A DNA stretch of 63,894 nucleotides from Candidatus Odyssella sp. (lineage in GTDB: Bacteria > Pseudomonadota > Alphaproteobacteria > Bin65), in NCBI GenBank assembly GCA_016792765.1, contig JAEULD010000065.1, positions 1 to 63,894 on the forward strand. Reading direction: 5' to 3'. The notes under the pieces were generated by a model. The model was not told where the DNA came from. It made no database searches and saw nothing but the letters and a program-made list of their open reading frames with translations. Made by a program: the position numbers and the translations under genes. Shown here in pieces: positions 24,254 to 33,905 of this stretch (positions within the stretch are counted from its first letter, which is position 1; each line of letters begins with the position of its first letter).

Positions 24254-25084
24254 TCACTCTCCGGGAGATGTTGGCGTTGAGGTGTCGCCCGCCGCGCCGT
24301 CGCGCGCGACGAGGTCGCGATAGGCATGCCAGGTGGCGTGCGCCACCAGCGGCAGCGTGAGGATCAGCCCGACGAGGCCGAGCAGCAGGCCGGAGCCGAT
24401 GAAGCAGCCGATGAGGAACGCCCACAGCAGCATCGCGCGCGGGTTGGCGCGCACGGCGGCGACGCTGGTGGCGATCGCGGTGAACGCGTTGTCGCTCTCG
24501 CGGTCGAGCAGCATCGGCAGCGAGACGGCGCTGATCGCGAAGACGACGAGCGCGAGGACGGCGCCGATCGCGCTGCCGATCACGAGAAACAGCGCGTTGG
24601 CGCCCGACAGGACGACCTGGCTCAGGAATTCGCCGGCGTTGAAGCCGCGCGCGCCGAAGAACCAGGCGAAGAGCAGCGTCGCGATCCGCATCCAGGCGAG
24701 GAAGACGAAGCCGAGCACGAATCCCACCACGCCGAGCTGGCTGGCATTGCGCCGCAGCGCCAGCAGCGGCGTCGCGAAGCTCACCTTCTCGCCGGCCTCG
24801 ATGCGGCGGCTCACTTCGTAGAGGCCGATCACGAGCACCGGCGCCAGCAGCGGGAAGCCCGCGGCGAGCGGCAGAACCGCCTCGTAGGCGCCGAGCAGCG
24901 CCGCGCCGCCGATCAGTGCCGCGCCCACCGCGACAAAAAGCGCACCCCACGCGAAGGACACGCGGCCCGCCCGCAGCATGTCTTCCCATCCACTGGCCAG
25001 CCAGATCCACGGGCGGTCGCCCGAGACCCGCCGAACGCGCGGCGAAGCTTCTGGAAAGACGGCGATTTCGGATTGGTCGAGCAT
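24254..25084 (-). CDS. DUF2189 family integral membrane protein
   Basis: 276-residue membrane protein with about six hydrophobic helices and a hydrophilic N-terminal 35 residues. Family features are DRPWIWLASGWEDMLRA, LYEVSRRIEAGEKVSF, SLPMLLDRESDNAFTAIATS and ATWHAYRDLV. The function is unknown; genes of this family are repeatedly found beside cbb3 oxidase or denitrification genes and have been loosely annotated as oxidase-related. It is divergent from ccoN and shares the FNR box at 25151-25164 (predicted leader about 32 nt). Confidence 0.82.
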   Translation of the reverse strand: MLDQSEIAVFPEASPRVRRVSGDRPWIWLASGWEDMLRAGRVSFAWGALFVAVGAALIGGAALLGAYEAVLPLAAGFPLLAPVLVIGLYEVSRRIEAGEKVSFATPLLALRRNASQLGVVGFVLGFVFLAWMRIATLLFAWFFGARGFNAGEFLSQVVLSGANALFLVIGSAIGAVLALVVFAISAVSLPMLLDRESDNAFTAIATSVAAVRANPRAMLLWAFLIGCFIGSGLLLGLVGLILTLPLVAHATWHAYRDLVARDGAAGDTSTPTSPGE

Positions 25085-25150
25085 GTCTCCCGCGGGGCGC
25101 CCGGGTTGCGGCGCTGGCGTGTTCTTTTACCGCGGAGAAACGGGCTCGCC

Positions 25151-25164
25151 TTGACGTAGGTCAA
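25151..25164. promoter_or_regulatory. FNR/FixK box between the DUF2189 gene and ccoN
   Basis: TTGAC-GTAG-GTCAA matches the FNR consensus. Class II spacing would give a 39-nt leader for ccoN (ATG 25238) and about 32 nt for the divergent gene, so one site can drive both. Confidence 0.85.
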
Positions 25165-25237
25165 TGATCGGCACGCGTCGCCGACCTATTCGGGGGCATG
25201 CGCGCAGGGACGGCGCGCATCTTTCGGAGTGTCAGGC

Positions 25238-26719
25238 ATGCAATTGGCGGGAACTCTCGGGTCGGCGCAAACCGCGGCCGGGGCGGGCGAGCGCGTCGCC
25301 TACGACTACGGCGTGGTGCGGCTGTTCACCATCGCGACGGTGTTCTGGGGCGTCGCGGCCTTCTTGGCCGGCGTCTACATCGCGCTTCAGCTCGCATTTC
25401 CGGTGCTGAACCTCGATTTCGAATTCACGAGCTTCGGGCGGCTGCGCCCGCTGCACACGTCGGCCGCGGTCTTCGCGTTCGGCGGCAACGCGCTGTTCGC
25501 GACGTCGCTCTACGTCGTCCAGCGCACCTGCCGGGCGCCGCTCTGGGGCGGCCCGGCGGCGGCCGAGTTCCTGTTCTGGGGCTATCAGCTTTTCATCGTG
25601 ATGGCCGCCACCGGATACGTGCTCGGCATCACGCAGGGCCGCGAATACGCCGAGCCCGAATGGTACGTCGATATCTGGCTCACCCTCGTCTGGGTGCTCT
25701 ATTTCGCGATCTTCGTCGGCACGATCGTGCGGCGCAACGAGCCGCATATCTACGTCGCGAATTGGTTCTTCCTTGCGTTCATCATCACCGTCGCGGTCCT
25801 GCACCTCGGCAACAATCTCGCCGTGCCGGTGTCTCTGCTCGGCGCGAAGAGCTACTCGGTCTTCTCGGGCGTCCAGGACGCGCTGACCCAGTGGTGGTAC
25901 GGCCACAACGCGGTCGGCTTCTTCCTCACCGCCGGCTTCCTCGGCATCATGTACTACTTCGTGCCGAAGCGGGCCGACCGGCCGATCTATTCCTACCGCC
26001 TCTCGATCGTGCATTTCTGGTCGCTGATCTTCCTCTACATCTGGGCCGGGCCACATCACCTTCACTACACGGCGCTGCCCGACTGGGCGCAGAGCCTCGG
26101 CATGATGTTCTCGGTCATGCTGTGGATGCCGTCGTGGGGCGGCATGATCAACGGCCTGATGACGCTCTCGGGCGCGTGGGACAAGCTGCGCACCGATCCC
26201 GTGCTGCGCTTCATGGTCGCCTCCGTGGGATTCTACGGAATGAGCACGTTCGAGGGCCCGGTCATGTCGATCAAGGCCGTGAACGCGCTCAGCCACTACA
26301 CCGACTGGACGGTCGGCCACGTGCATTCGGGCGCGCTCGGCTGGGTCGCCTTCATCAGCTTCGGGGCCGTGTACTTCCTCGTGCCGAAGCTGTGGGGCAA
26401 GCGCGAACTGTGGTCGCTGAAGCTCGTCAGCTACCACTTCTGGATCTCGACGATCGGCATCGTGCTCTACATCACCGCGATGTGGGTGAGCGGCATCATG
26501 CAGGGCCTGATGTGGCGCGCCTACGACAAGCTCGGCTTCCTGCAGTACTCGTTCGCCGAGACCGTGGCCGCGATGCATCCCTACTACGTGATCCGCGCGA
26601 TGGGCGGCGTCCTGTTCCTGCTGGGCGCGCTGATCATGATCTACAACCTCGTCAAGACCGTTCGCGCCGGCGAGCCCGCGCGCGAGGAAGCGCCGGCGCC
26701 GGCGCCGGCGGCGGCCTGA
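25238..26719 (+). CDS. ccoN: cbb3-type cytochrome c oxidase subunit I (CcoN)
   Basis: 493-residue catalytic subunit with about 12-14 membrane helices, which holds the low-spin and high-spin hemes b and CuB and reduces O2 with very high affinity. Metal-ligand regions include [51 protein letters not shown], and [17 protein letters not shown]. The ATG at 25238 has a well-spaced GGAGTG; a GTG at 25229 is in frame but worse spaced. First gene of ccoNOQPGHIS. An Ala/Pro tail closes the protein. Confidence 0.97.
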   Translation: MQLAGTLGSAQTAAGAGERVAYDYGVVRLFTIATVFWGVAAFLAGVYIALQLAFPVLNLDFEFTSFGRLRPLHTSAAVFAFGGNALFATSLYVVQRTCRAPLWGGPAAAEFLFWGYQLFIVMAATGYVLGITQGREYAEPEWYVDIWLTLVWVLYFAIFVGTIVRRNEPHIYVANWFFLAFIITVAVLHLGNNLAVPVSLLGAKSYSVFSGVQDALTQWWYGHNAVGFFLTAGFLGIMYYFVPKRADRPIYSYRLSIVHFWSLIFLYIWAGPHHLHYTALPDWAQSLGMMFSVMLWMPSWGGMINGLMTLSGAWDKLRTDPVLRFMVASVGFYGMSTFEGPVMSIKAVNALSHYTDWTVGHVHSGALGWVAFISFGAVYFLVPKLWGKRELWSLKLVSYHFWISTIGIVLYITAMWVSGIMQGLMWRAYDKLGFLQYSFAETVAAMHPYYVIRAMGGVLFLLGALIMIYNLVKTVRAGEPAREEAPAPAPAAA

Positions 26720-26732
26720 AGGAGCCCGAGCC

Positions 26733-27458
26733 ATGAAGTTCAAGCACGCGCTCCTCGAGCGGAACGTCGTCCTCCTCGCGATCGGCATCGTCGTCACGAT
26801 CGCCATCGGCGGCCTCGTCGAAATCGTTCCGCTGCACACGATCAAGTCGACGATCGAGCCGGTGCAGGGCGTGCGGCCCTACACGCCGCTCGAGCTCGCC
26901 GGCCGCAACATCTACATGCGCGAGGGCTGCTACAACTGCCACAGCCAGATGGTGCGGCCGTTCCGCGACGAGGTCGAGCGCTACGGCCATTACAGCCTCG
27001 CCGCGGAGAGCATGTACGACCATCCGTTCCAATGGGGGTCGAAGCGCACCGGGCCCGATCTCGCCCGCGTCGGCGGCAAGTACTCGAACGAATGGCACGT
27101 CGCGCATTTCAAGGACCCGCGCGCGGTGGTGCCCGAATCGATCATGCCGACCTACGGCTTCCTCGCGCGGCGCGATCTCGCCATCAAGGACATCGCCGCG
27201 CACCTCAAGGCGTTGCGCGCGGTCGGCGTTCCCTACACCGACGACATGGTCAAGAACGCGGCCGCCGACCTCGCGGCGCAGGCCGATCCCGAGGCCGACA
27301 CCAAGGGGCTGACCGACCGCTACCCCAAGGCCGCGCTCGGCGATTTCGACGGCGATCCCAAGCGTCTCACCGAGATGGACGCGATCATCGCCTACATGCA
27401 GATCCTGGGCCGCATGGTCGATTTCAAGACCGTGAAGCCCGAGCAGTTGCGGCAGTAG
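26733..27458 (+). CDS. ccoO: cbb3-type cytochrome c oxidase subunit II (CcoO)
   Basis: 241-residue membrane-anchored monoheme cytochrome c. One N-terminal helix (about residues 11-33) and the heme site Cys66-Tyr-Asn-Cys69-His70; the axial Met is probably in the segment around IMPTYGFL. It relays electrons from CcoP to CcoN. It follows ccoN by 13 bp. Confidence 0.96.
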   Translation: MKFKHALLERNVVLLAIGIVVTIAIGGLVEIVPLHTIKSTIEPVQGVRPYTPLELAGRNIYMREGCYNCHSQMVRPFRDEVERYGHYSLAAESMYDHPFQWGSKRTGPDLARVGGKYSNEWHVAHFKDPRAVVPESIMPTYGFLARRDLAIKDIAAHLKALRAVGVPYTDDMVKNAAADLAAQADPEADTKGLTDRYPKAALGDFDGDPKRLTEMDAIIAYMQILGRMVDFKTVKPEQLRQ

Positions 27459-27467
27459 GGGCGCGCC

Positions 27468-27662
27468 ATGGCCGAATTCTACGCCGACATCAAATCGCTC
27501 TGGGTCGTCTGGCTCATGGGCGCCTTCCTCGCCATCGCGGTGTGGGCCTACTGGCCGCGCAACAAGGGCCGGCTCCAGGCGCATGCGCGCATTCCGCTGG
27601 ACGACGACGAGCGACAGCCGGGCGCTCTTCCCGTCGCGCCGCCGCACAACGCAAAGCCTTAA
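27468..27662 (+). CDS. ccoQ: cbb3-type oxidase small subunit CcoQ
   Basis: 64-residue single-helix protein with the CcoQ pattern: a short N-terminus, a helix at about residues 11-29 (WVVWLMGAFLAIAVWAYWP) and a charged tail. It stabilises the CcoNOP complex. It lies 9 bp after ccoO and 10 bp before ccoP. Confidence 0.93.
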   Translation: MAEFYADIKSLWVVWLMGAFLAIAVWAYWPRNKGRLQAHARIPLDDDERQPGALPVAPPHNAKP

Positions 27663-27672
27663 GGCCGCCGCC

Positions 27673-28548
27673 ATGCCGACGAAAACCGAGAAAGAGCTCT
27701 ATCAGGGCAAGCCCACCACCGGACACGAGTGGGACGGCATCCGGGAGCTCGACACGCCGCTGCCGAAATGGTGGGTCTACGTGCTCTATGCGTCGATCGC
27801 GTGGGCCGTGGTCTATTTCATCCTCTATCCGTCGGTGCCGTGGTTCACCGGCTACTTCAAGGGCGTGCTGGGGTGGAACTCGCGCGCCGAGGTGGCCGAG
27901 AAGATCGACGAGGCGAAGCGCGGCCAGTCGCGCTACCTCGACCGCATCAAGACCCAGTCGGCCGACGAGATCCGCCGCGAGCCCGACCTGCTGAACTTCG
28001 CGCTGGCCGGCGGCAAGGCCGCGTTCGCCGACAATTGCGCGCCGTGCCACGGCGCGGGCGGCGCGGGCACCAAGGGCTTCCCCTCGCTGGCCGACGACCT
28101 CTGGATCTGGGGCGGCAAGCTGGCGGACATCGAGCAGACGCTCCGCTTCGGCATCCGGAGCGGCCACGAGAAGGCGCGCAGCAGCCAGATGCCGGCCTAC
28201 GGCACCGACGGCGCGCTGAAGCCCGATCAGATCGGCGACGTGGCGGAATACGTATTGTCGCTCACCGGCCGCAGCGCCGACAAGGCGGCGGCCGAGCGCG
28301 GCGCCAAGATCTTCGCCGAGGAAGACAAGTGCATCTCGTGCCACGGCAAGGACGGGGTCGGTAAGGCCGATCTCGGCGCGCCGCCGCTCAACACGCGCAT
28401 CTTCCTCTACGGCGGCAGCAAGGCCGAAATCGTCCGGCAGGTGACGAAGCCGCAGCACGGCGTCATGCCGGCCTGGGCGGGTCGCCTCGACGACGAGACG
28501 ATCAAGATGCTGACGCTCTACGTCCACGCGCTGGGCGGCGGAAAGTAG
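27673..28548 (+). CDS. ccoP: cbb3-type cytochrome c oxidase subunit III (CcoP)
   Basis: 291-residue diheme cytochrome c that accepts electrons from soluble cytochromes. It has a cytoplasmic N-terminus with the family TTGHEWDGIRELDTPLPKWW motif, a membrane helix at about residues 35-53, then two heme sites, Cys122-x2-Cys125-His126 and Cys220-x2-Cys223-His224. The ATG at 27673 agrees with family N-termini. It ends 2 bp before ccoG. Confidence 0.96.
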   Translation: MPTKTEKELYQGKPTTGHEWDGIRELDTPLPKWWVYVLYASIAWAVVYFILYPSVPWFTGYFKGVLGWNSRAEVAEKIDEAKRGQSRYLDRIKTQSADEIRREPDLLNFALAGGKAAFADNCAPCHGAGGAGTKGFPSLADDLWIWGGKLADIEQTLRFGIRSGHEKARSSQMPAYGTDGALKPDQIGDVAEYVLSLTGRSADKAAAERGAKIFAEEDKCISCHGKDGVGKADLGAPPLNTRIFLYGGSKAEIVRQVTKPQHGVMPAWAGRLDDETIKMLTLYVHALGGGK

Positions 28549-28550
28549 CG

Positions 28551-30053
28551 ATGGACGGCAGCGCGACCCGCGCACAGGCGAGACCGGTGGAAGACGAAGA
28601 GGTCAAATCGGTCCGGCAGCAGATCAAGGCGATCGCCGAGCAAGGCGATTCGCTCTACGTCGATCGCGTGCGCGTCTACCCGAAGCAGGTGAGCGGGCGG
28701 TTCCGCGCGCTGAAATGGCGGGCGCTCGGCCTCCTGCTGGTCGTGTACTACGCGCTGCCGTGGATTCGCTGGGACCGCGGCCCGAACGCGCCCGACCAGG
28801 CCGTGCTGATCGACATGACGAACCGGCGCGGCTACTTCTTCTTCATCGAGATCTGGCCGCAGGAGGTGTTCTACCTCACCGGCCTCCTGATCCTCGCCGC
28901 GGTCGGGCTCTTCCTCGTCACCAGCCTCGCCGGGCGGGTGTGGTGCGGCTATGCCTGCCCGCAGACGGTGTGGACCGACCTCTTCATGTGGGTCGAGCGC
29001 CGCATCGAGGGCGACCGCAACGCGCGCATCAAGCTCGACAAGGCGCCGTGGACGGGCGCCAAGTGGTCGAAGAAGATCGCCAAGCACGCGGCCTGGCTCG
29101 CCATCGCGTTCGCGACCGGCGGCGCCTGGATCATGTACTTCGTCGACGCGCCCACCGTCGCCGCGAACTTCTTCACCGGCCGCGCCGACTACTACACCTA
29201 CTTCTTCGTCGGGCTGTTCGCGGCCACGACGTATCTGCTCGCCGGTTGGGCGCGCGAGCAGGTGTGCACCTACATGTGCCCGTGGCCGCGCTTCCAGTCG
29301 GCGATGTTCGACGAGGACACGCTGATCGTCACCTACCAGAAGTCGCGCGGCGAGCCGCGCGGCAAGGCCGCCAAGGGCGCGGTCGGCAACGAGGGCACGG
29401 GCGACTGCGTGGATTGCGGGCAGTGCGTGGCCGTGTGCCCGATGGGCATCGACATTCGCGACGGCAACCAGCTCGAATGCATCGGCTGCGCGCTGTGCAT
29501 CGACGCCTGCAGGCCGGTGATGGCCAAGCTCGGCCGCGCGCCGGACCTCATCGGCTACGACACCGAGCGCCGCATCGCCGCGCGCGCCAAGGGCGAGCCG
29601 CTGCGCTATCGCATCCTGCGCCCGCGCACGCTGCTTTACGGCCTCATCTTCGCCGCGGTCGGCCTCGCGATGGTCGCCGTGCTGGCGACGCGCAGCGACG
29701 CCGACATCAACGTGCTGCACGACCGCAACCCGCTGTTCGTCTCGCTGTCCAACGGCTCCGTGCGCAACGGCTATACGGTGAAGATCCTCAACAAGGAGCG
29801 CACCGAGCGCATCTTCCGTCTCGAGTTCAAGGGCATCGCCGGCGCCACCATGCGCGTCGTCGGCCTCGTCGAGACCGCGAGCTGGATCGAACTGCGCGCC
29901 GATCCCGACACCGTCACCACCTACCAGATCTACGTCTCCACCGATCGCGCGAACGTCCGGGCCGAGCGCACCGACGTCAGCTTCGTGCTGACCGACATCA
30001 CGAACCTCGACACGGCCACCCGCAGCACCTGGTTCTACGGACCCAAGCCATGA
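28551..30053 (+). CDS. ccoG: cbb3 oxidase assembly iron-sulfur protein CcoG (FixG/RdxA)
   Basis: 500-residue polytopic membrane protein that reduces Cu(II) for oxidase assembly. N-terminal QIKAIAEQGDSLYVDRVRVYPK motif, about five helices, cysteine pairs such as WCGYACPQTVW and CTYMCPWPRFQ, then a cytoplasmic two-cluster ferredoxin (CVDCGQCVAVCP and CIGCALCIDACR) and an Ig-like C-terminal domain. Full family length. It overlaps ccoH by 4 bp (ATGA). Confidence 0.96.
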   Translation: MDGSATRAQARPVEDEEVKSVRQQIKAIAEQGDSLYVDRVRVYPKQVSGRFRALKWRALGLLLVVYYALPWIRWDRGPNAPDQAVLIDMTNRRGYFFFIEIWPQEVFYLTGLLILAAVGLFLVTSLAGRVWCGYACPQTVWTDLFMWVERRIEGDRNARIKLDKAPWTGAKWSKKIAKHAAWLAIAFATGGAWIMYFVDAPTVAANFFTGRADYYTYFFVGLFAATTYLLAGWAREQVCTYMCPWPRFQSAMFDEDTLIVTYQKSRGEPRGKAAKGAVGNEGTGDCVDCGQCVAVCPMGIDIRDGNQLECIGCALCIDACRPVMAKLGRAPDLIGYDTERRIAARAKGEPLRYRILRPRTLLYGLIFAAVGLAMVAVLATRSDADINVLHDRNPLFVSLSNGSVRNGYTVKILNKERTERIFRLEFKGIAGATMRVVGLVETASWIELRADPDTVTTYQIYVSTDRANVRAERTDVSFVLTDITNLDTATRSTWFYGPKP

Positions 30054-30547
30054 CCGCTCTCGCCGCCCGCGCAGCGCCCCGCCGCAGCCGCTGGATTCCC
30101 TGGGTCTTCGTCGGGGGATTCCTGGTCGTCGTCGCCGCCAACGCCACGATGGTGGTCTTCGCCGTCGGCAGCTTCACGGGCCTCACCACGACCGAGCCCT
30201 ACACGAAAGGCCTGCGTTTCAACGACCGGATCCGCGAAGCCGAGGCGCAGCGGCGGCTCGGCTGGCAGCTCGCGGCGCGGTTCGATGCGCCGGGCGCACG
30301 GCATGGCGCCGTCGAGATCAGGCTGACCGACCGCGGCGGCGCGCCGATCTCCGACGCCGCGATCGCCGTCACGTTCGCGCGCCCGGTCGAAAAGGGCCAC
30401 GATTTCACGATCGCGCTGCGCGCGGGCGGCGCCGGCCGCTATGCGGCCGCGGCCGAATTCCCGCTGCCCGGCATCTGGGACGTGACGTACCGCATCGAGC
30501 GCGGCGCCGATTCGCTGACGGCGCGCGAACGGGTCCGGGTCGAATGA
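30050..30547 (+). CDS. ccoH: cbb3 oxidase assembly protein CcoH (FixH)
   Basis: 165-residue protein with one N-terminal helix (about residues 18-40, IPWVFVGGFLVVVAANATMVV) and a periplasmic Ig-like domain. The family motif YTKGLRFNDRIREAEAQRRLGW follows the helix. It is needed for stable assembly of the oxidase. Coupled at both ends by ATGA overlaps with ccoG and ccoI. Confidence 0.93.
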   Translation: MTALAARAAPRRSRWIPWVFVGGFLVVVAANATMVVFAVGSFTGLTTTEPYTKGLRFNDRIREAEAQRRLGWQLAARFDAPGARHGAVEIRLTDRGGAPISDAAIAVTFARPVEKGHDFTIALRAGGAGRYAAAAEFPLPGIWDVTYRIERGADSLTARERVRVE

Positions 30548-32799
30548 CGGCCGCCGCCACGCTCGCGCGCGCCGGGGCGCCGCCGCCGGCCCTGGCCGCG
30601 TCCGCGCCCGCCGGCGAGGCCGCGTTCTACGCGCGGCGCGAAGCCGACGGCGCGATGACGCTCAACGCGATGGTGGAAGGCATCCATTGCGGCGGCTGCG
30701 TCGCCAAGATCGAGCGCGCGCTCGGCCAGCACCCCGCCGTGGTCTCGGCGCGCGTCAACCTCTCCACGCGCCGGCTCGCCCTGCGCTGGAACGGCGCCGC
30801 CGAGCTCGCCGAAGCGCTCGCCGCCCGGGTGAACGCCCTCGGCTTCAAGTTCGTGCCTTACGATCCCGCACGCCTCGCCGCCGGCGACAGGGCCGCGGAA
30901 AGCAGGTTGCTGCGCGCGCTCGCGGTGGCCGGCTTCGCGGCCGCGAACGTGATGCTGATGTCGGTCGCGATCTGGGCGGGCCGCGTCGAGGGCATGGAGC
31001 CGGCGACGCGCGACATGCTGCACTGGTTCTCGGCGCTGATCGCGCTGCCGGCGCTGATCTATTCGGCGCGGCCGTTCGTGCATTCCGCCTGGGGCGCGCT
31101 CCGGCGCCGCTCGGTGAACATGGACGTCCCGATCGCGGTCGGGGTGGCGCTCACCGCCGGCATGAGCCTGTTCGAGACGATCAACGGCGCGGATCACGCC
31201 TATTTCGATTCGGCGGTCTCGCTCGTGTTCTTCCTGCTGCTCGGGCGCTATCTCGATCTGCGCGCGCGGGGCCAGGCGCGCTCGGCGGCCGAGCGGCTGC
31301 TCGCGCTGAACGCGCGCTCGGTCACGGTCGTCGGCAGAGACGGCGCGGCGGCGAGCGTCCCCGCCGAGCGCGTGACGCCCGGCGCCGTCGTGCTCGTGGC
31401 CTCGGGCGAGCGCATCGGCGTCGACGGGACGATCGCCGATGGCCGCTCGGAGGTCGATACGAGCCTCATCACCGGCGAATCGGTGCCGGCGCCGGTGAAG
31501 CCCGGCGATCTCGTCTATGCCGGCGCCGTCAATCTCGGCCCGGCGCTGCGCGTCACCGCGCGCGCGGCCGGCGAGAACACGCTGCTCGCCGAGATCGTGC
31601 GGCTCATGGAAGCCGCCGAGCAGAAGAAGAGCCGCTACATCGCGCTGGCCGACCGCGTTTCGCGCCTCTACGCGCCGGTGGTCCACCTCATGGCGCTCGC
31701 CACCTTCGCCGGCTGGTGGCTGCTGATGGGCGAGACGTGGCAGCATTCGCTCGTCTACGCGATCGCCGTTCTCATCGTCACCTGCCCGTGCGCGCTCGGC
31801 CTCGCCGTGCCGGCGGTGCAGGTGATCGCCACCGGCCGCCTGATGCGCCGCGGCATCCTGCTGAAATCCGGCACGGCGCTCGAGCGTCTCGCCACCGCCG
31901 ACACCGTCGTGTTCGACAAGACCGGCACGCTGACGCTCGGCCGCCCCGCGCTCGCCGATGCGGACACGTTCGACGCCGAAACGCTGCGCCTCGCCGCCGG
32001 CATGGCGCGCAACAGCGCGCACCCGCTCGCCCGCGCGCTCGCGCAGGCGGCGCCGGACGCGCCCGCGCTCGACGGCACGCGCGAGATCGCCGGCTGCGGC
32101 CTCGCATGGCCGCGGCCCGGCGGCGAGATCCGGCTCGGCAGCCGCGCCTGGTGCGGGATCGACGAAGACGCCGCGCTCGAAGGCGACGAGCGCGCGAGTG
32201 CCATGGAAATGTGGCTCGCGCGGCCCGGCCTGGCGCCGGTGCGCTTCGCGTTCGCCGACGCGCCGCGGCCCGACGCGGCCGGCGTGATCGGCGCGCTCAA
32301 GCGGCGCGGCTATGCGGTGAAGCTCGTTTCGGGCGACCGCGCCCCGGCGGTGGCCGCGGTCGCCGAGGCGCTCGGCATCGACGACTGGCGCGCGCGCGTG
32401 ACGCCGGCCGACAAGACCGCGTTCCTCGCCGGCCTCGCGCGCGAGGGCCGCCGCGTGCTGATGGTCGGCGACGGCCTCAACGACGCGCCGGCGCTGGCCG
32501 CCGCCCACGTCTCGGTCTCGCCGTCGAGCGCCGCCGACATCAGCCAGACCGCGGCCGACGCCGTGTTCCAGGGCGAGCGCCTCGGCGCAGTGCTCGAGCT
32601 GATCGACACCGCCCGCGCCGCGCGCCGGCTCGTGCGCGAGAACATCGGCGCGGCGATCGTGTACAATTTCGTCGCCGTGCCGATCGCGGTGCTCGGCGTC
32701 CTCACGCCGTTCCTCGCCGCGATCGCCATGTCGGGCTCGTCGCTGGCCGTGGTCGGCAACGCGCTGCGCCTCGCGCGGCGGAGGTCGTCATGGACGTGA
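30544..32799 (+). CDS. ccoI: Copper-translocating P1B-type ATPase CcoI (FixI)
   Basis: 751-residue copper pump of the CopA2/FixI type that exports Cu(I) for insertion into CcoN. It has an N-terminal heavy-metal domain (GIHCGGCVAKIE), a phosphatase loop TGES, the metal-binding CPCALGLAVP in helix six, the phosphorylated DKTGTLT and the hinge MVGDGLNDAPAL. Length and order are complete. It overlaps ccoS by 10 bp. Confidence 0.96.
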   Translation: MTAAATLARAGAPPPALAASAPAGEAAFYARREADGAMTLNAMVEGIHCGGCVAKIERALGQHPAVVSARVNLSTRRLALRWNGAAELAEALAARVNALGFKFVPYDPARLAAGDRAAESRLLRALAVAGFAAANVMLMSVAIWAGRVEGMEPATRDMLHWFSALIALPALIYSARPFVHSAWGALRRRSVNMDVPIAVGVALTAGMSLFETINGADHAYFDSAVSLVFFLLLGRYLDLRARGQARSAAERLLALNARSVTVVGRDGAAASVPAERVTPGAVVLVASGERIGVDGTIADGRSEVDTSLITGESVPAPVKPGDLVYAGAVNLGPALRVTARAAGENTLLAEIVRLMEAAEQKKSRYIALADRVSRLYAPVVHLMALATFAGWWLLMGETWQHSLVYAIAVLIVTCPCALGLAVPAVQVIATGRLMRRGILLKSGTALERLATADTVVFDKTGTLTLGRPALADADTFDAETLRLAAGMARNSAHPLARALAQAAPDAPALDGTREIAGCGLAWPRPGGEIRLGSRAWCGIDEDAALEGDERASAMEMWLARPGLAPVRFAFADAPRPDAAGVIGALKRRGYAVKLVSGDRAPAVAAVAEALGIDDWRARVTPADKTAFLAGLAREGRRVLMVGDGLNDAPALAAAHVSVSPSSAADISQTAADAVFQGERLGAVLELIDTARAARRLVRENIGAAIVYNFVAVPIAVLGVLTPFLAAIAMSGSSLAVVGNALRLARRRSSWT

Positions 32800-32954
32800 T
32801 CGTCTACCTGATCCCGATCGCGATCCTGCTCGGCGGCGCGGGCCTCGCCGCGTTCTTCTGGTCGCTCCGGAACGGCCAGTTCGACGATCCCGACGGCGCC
32901 GCCCAGCGCATCCTGTTCGACGACGACGACGAGCCCGCCGCGCCGCGCAAGTAG
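32790..32954 (+). CDS. ccoS: cbb3 oxidase maturation protein CcoS (FixS)
   Basis: 54-residue single-helix protein. The pattern IPIAILLGGAGLAAFFWSLRNGQFDDPDGAAQRIL is diagnostic: a helix at about residues 5-24, then the conserved FDD-GA-RIL cytoplasmic tail. It is required for cofactor insertion into the oxidase. It is the last gene of the ccoNOQPGHIS run; no clear terminator hairpin follows. Confidence 0.95.
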   Translation: MDVIVYLIPIAILLGGAGLAAFFWSLRNGQFDDPDGAAQRILFDDDDEPAAPRK

Positions 32955-33118
32955 CGCGAAGCGGCCGCGCTTTCTTGCGCTGGCGGCACATCGGTTGCGC
33001 ATGCCGCCAACGACTCCGCCCGGCGCAAGGCCGGCCTGCGCGATTCCGCTTTGGCGCCGCGCGCTCTCTTGTTAGCGTCGCGGTCCGCGCCGCCGCGTGC
33101 GCGCCCAGGGAGGACCGA

Positions 33119-33892
33119 TTGAAAACGAGCGTGATCAAGCTCGCGGGAGTCGACGTCGAGGTGTTCGAGGCCGGCAGCGGCAATCCGCTGCTCTGGCTGC
33201 ACGGCGCCAACGGCTTCGCGCCCGCGCATCCATTCGTGAAGCCGTTCGCCGAGCGCCGGCGCCTCGTCGTTCCCTCGCATCCGGGGTTCGGCAAGTCGGA
33301 CCTGCCGCTCTGGATCGACCGGCCCGACGACATCGCCGTCATGTATCTCGAGCTGCTCGACCGGCTCGGCATCGCCAAGACCGAGATCGTCGGCTGCTCG
33401 CTCGGCGGCTGGATCGCGGCCGAGATGGCGTCGATGGCGCCGGAGCGCTTCGCCAAGATCGTGCTCGTGGCGCCCGCCGGCGTGAAGGTGGGGCCGGGCG
33501 ACAAGCTCGACATCCCCGATATCTGGGCGCTGCCGCAGGAGGAGGTGAACAAGCTCGTCTTCCACGACCCGGCGAAGATGGCGGTGGATCCCGCGAAGCT
33601 CTCCGACGAGCAGCTCACGATCATGCTGCGCAACCGGGAGACCACGGCGCTGCTCACCTGGGAGCCGTGGATGCACAATCCGAAGCTCAAGCACCGGCTG
33701 CACCGCGTGAAGGCGCCGACGCTGTTCGTGCGCGGCGTCAGCGACGGGATGATGTCGGCCGCCTACGTCGACGCCTACGCGAAGCTCGTTCCGGGCGCGC
33801 GCACGGCCACGATCGCCGCGGCCGGACACGCGCCGCAGCTCGAGCAGCCGGCGGCGTTCGCCGCCACCGTCCTACCGTTCCTCGACGGCTGA
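33119..33892 (+). CDS. Alpha/beta hydrolase, ring-cleavage-product hydrolase-like
   Basis: 257-residue alpha/beta hydrolase. Oxyanion motif LLWLHGANGF, nucleophile elbow GCSLGG with Ser94, late acid in RGVSDGMM and catalytic His in AAGHAPQLEQ. Such enzymes hydrolyse C-C or ester bonds, for example of meta-cleavage products. The start is TTG at 33119, with AGGGAGGA upstream; longer in-frame translations lack homology character. It precedes the luciferase-like gene by 13 bp, forming a two-gene operon. Confidence 0.85.
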   Translation: MKTSVIKLAGVDVEVFEAGSGNPLLWLHGANGFAPAHPFVKPFAERRRLVVPSHPGFGKSDLPLWIDRPDDIAVMYLELLDRLGIAKTEIVGCSLGGWIAAEMASMAPERFAKIVLVAPAGVKVGPGDKLDIPDIWALPQEEVNKLVFHDPAKMAVDPAKLSDEQLTIMLRNRETTALLTWEPWMHNPKLKHRLHRVKAPTLFVRGVSDGMMSAAYVDAYAKLVPGARTATIAAAGHAPQLEQPAAFAATVLPFLDG

Positions 33893-33905
33893 GGGAGAGC
33901 GCGAC

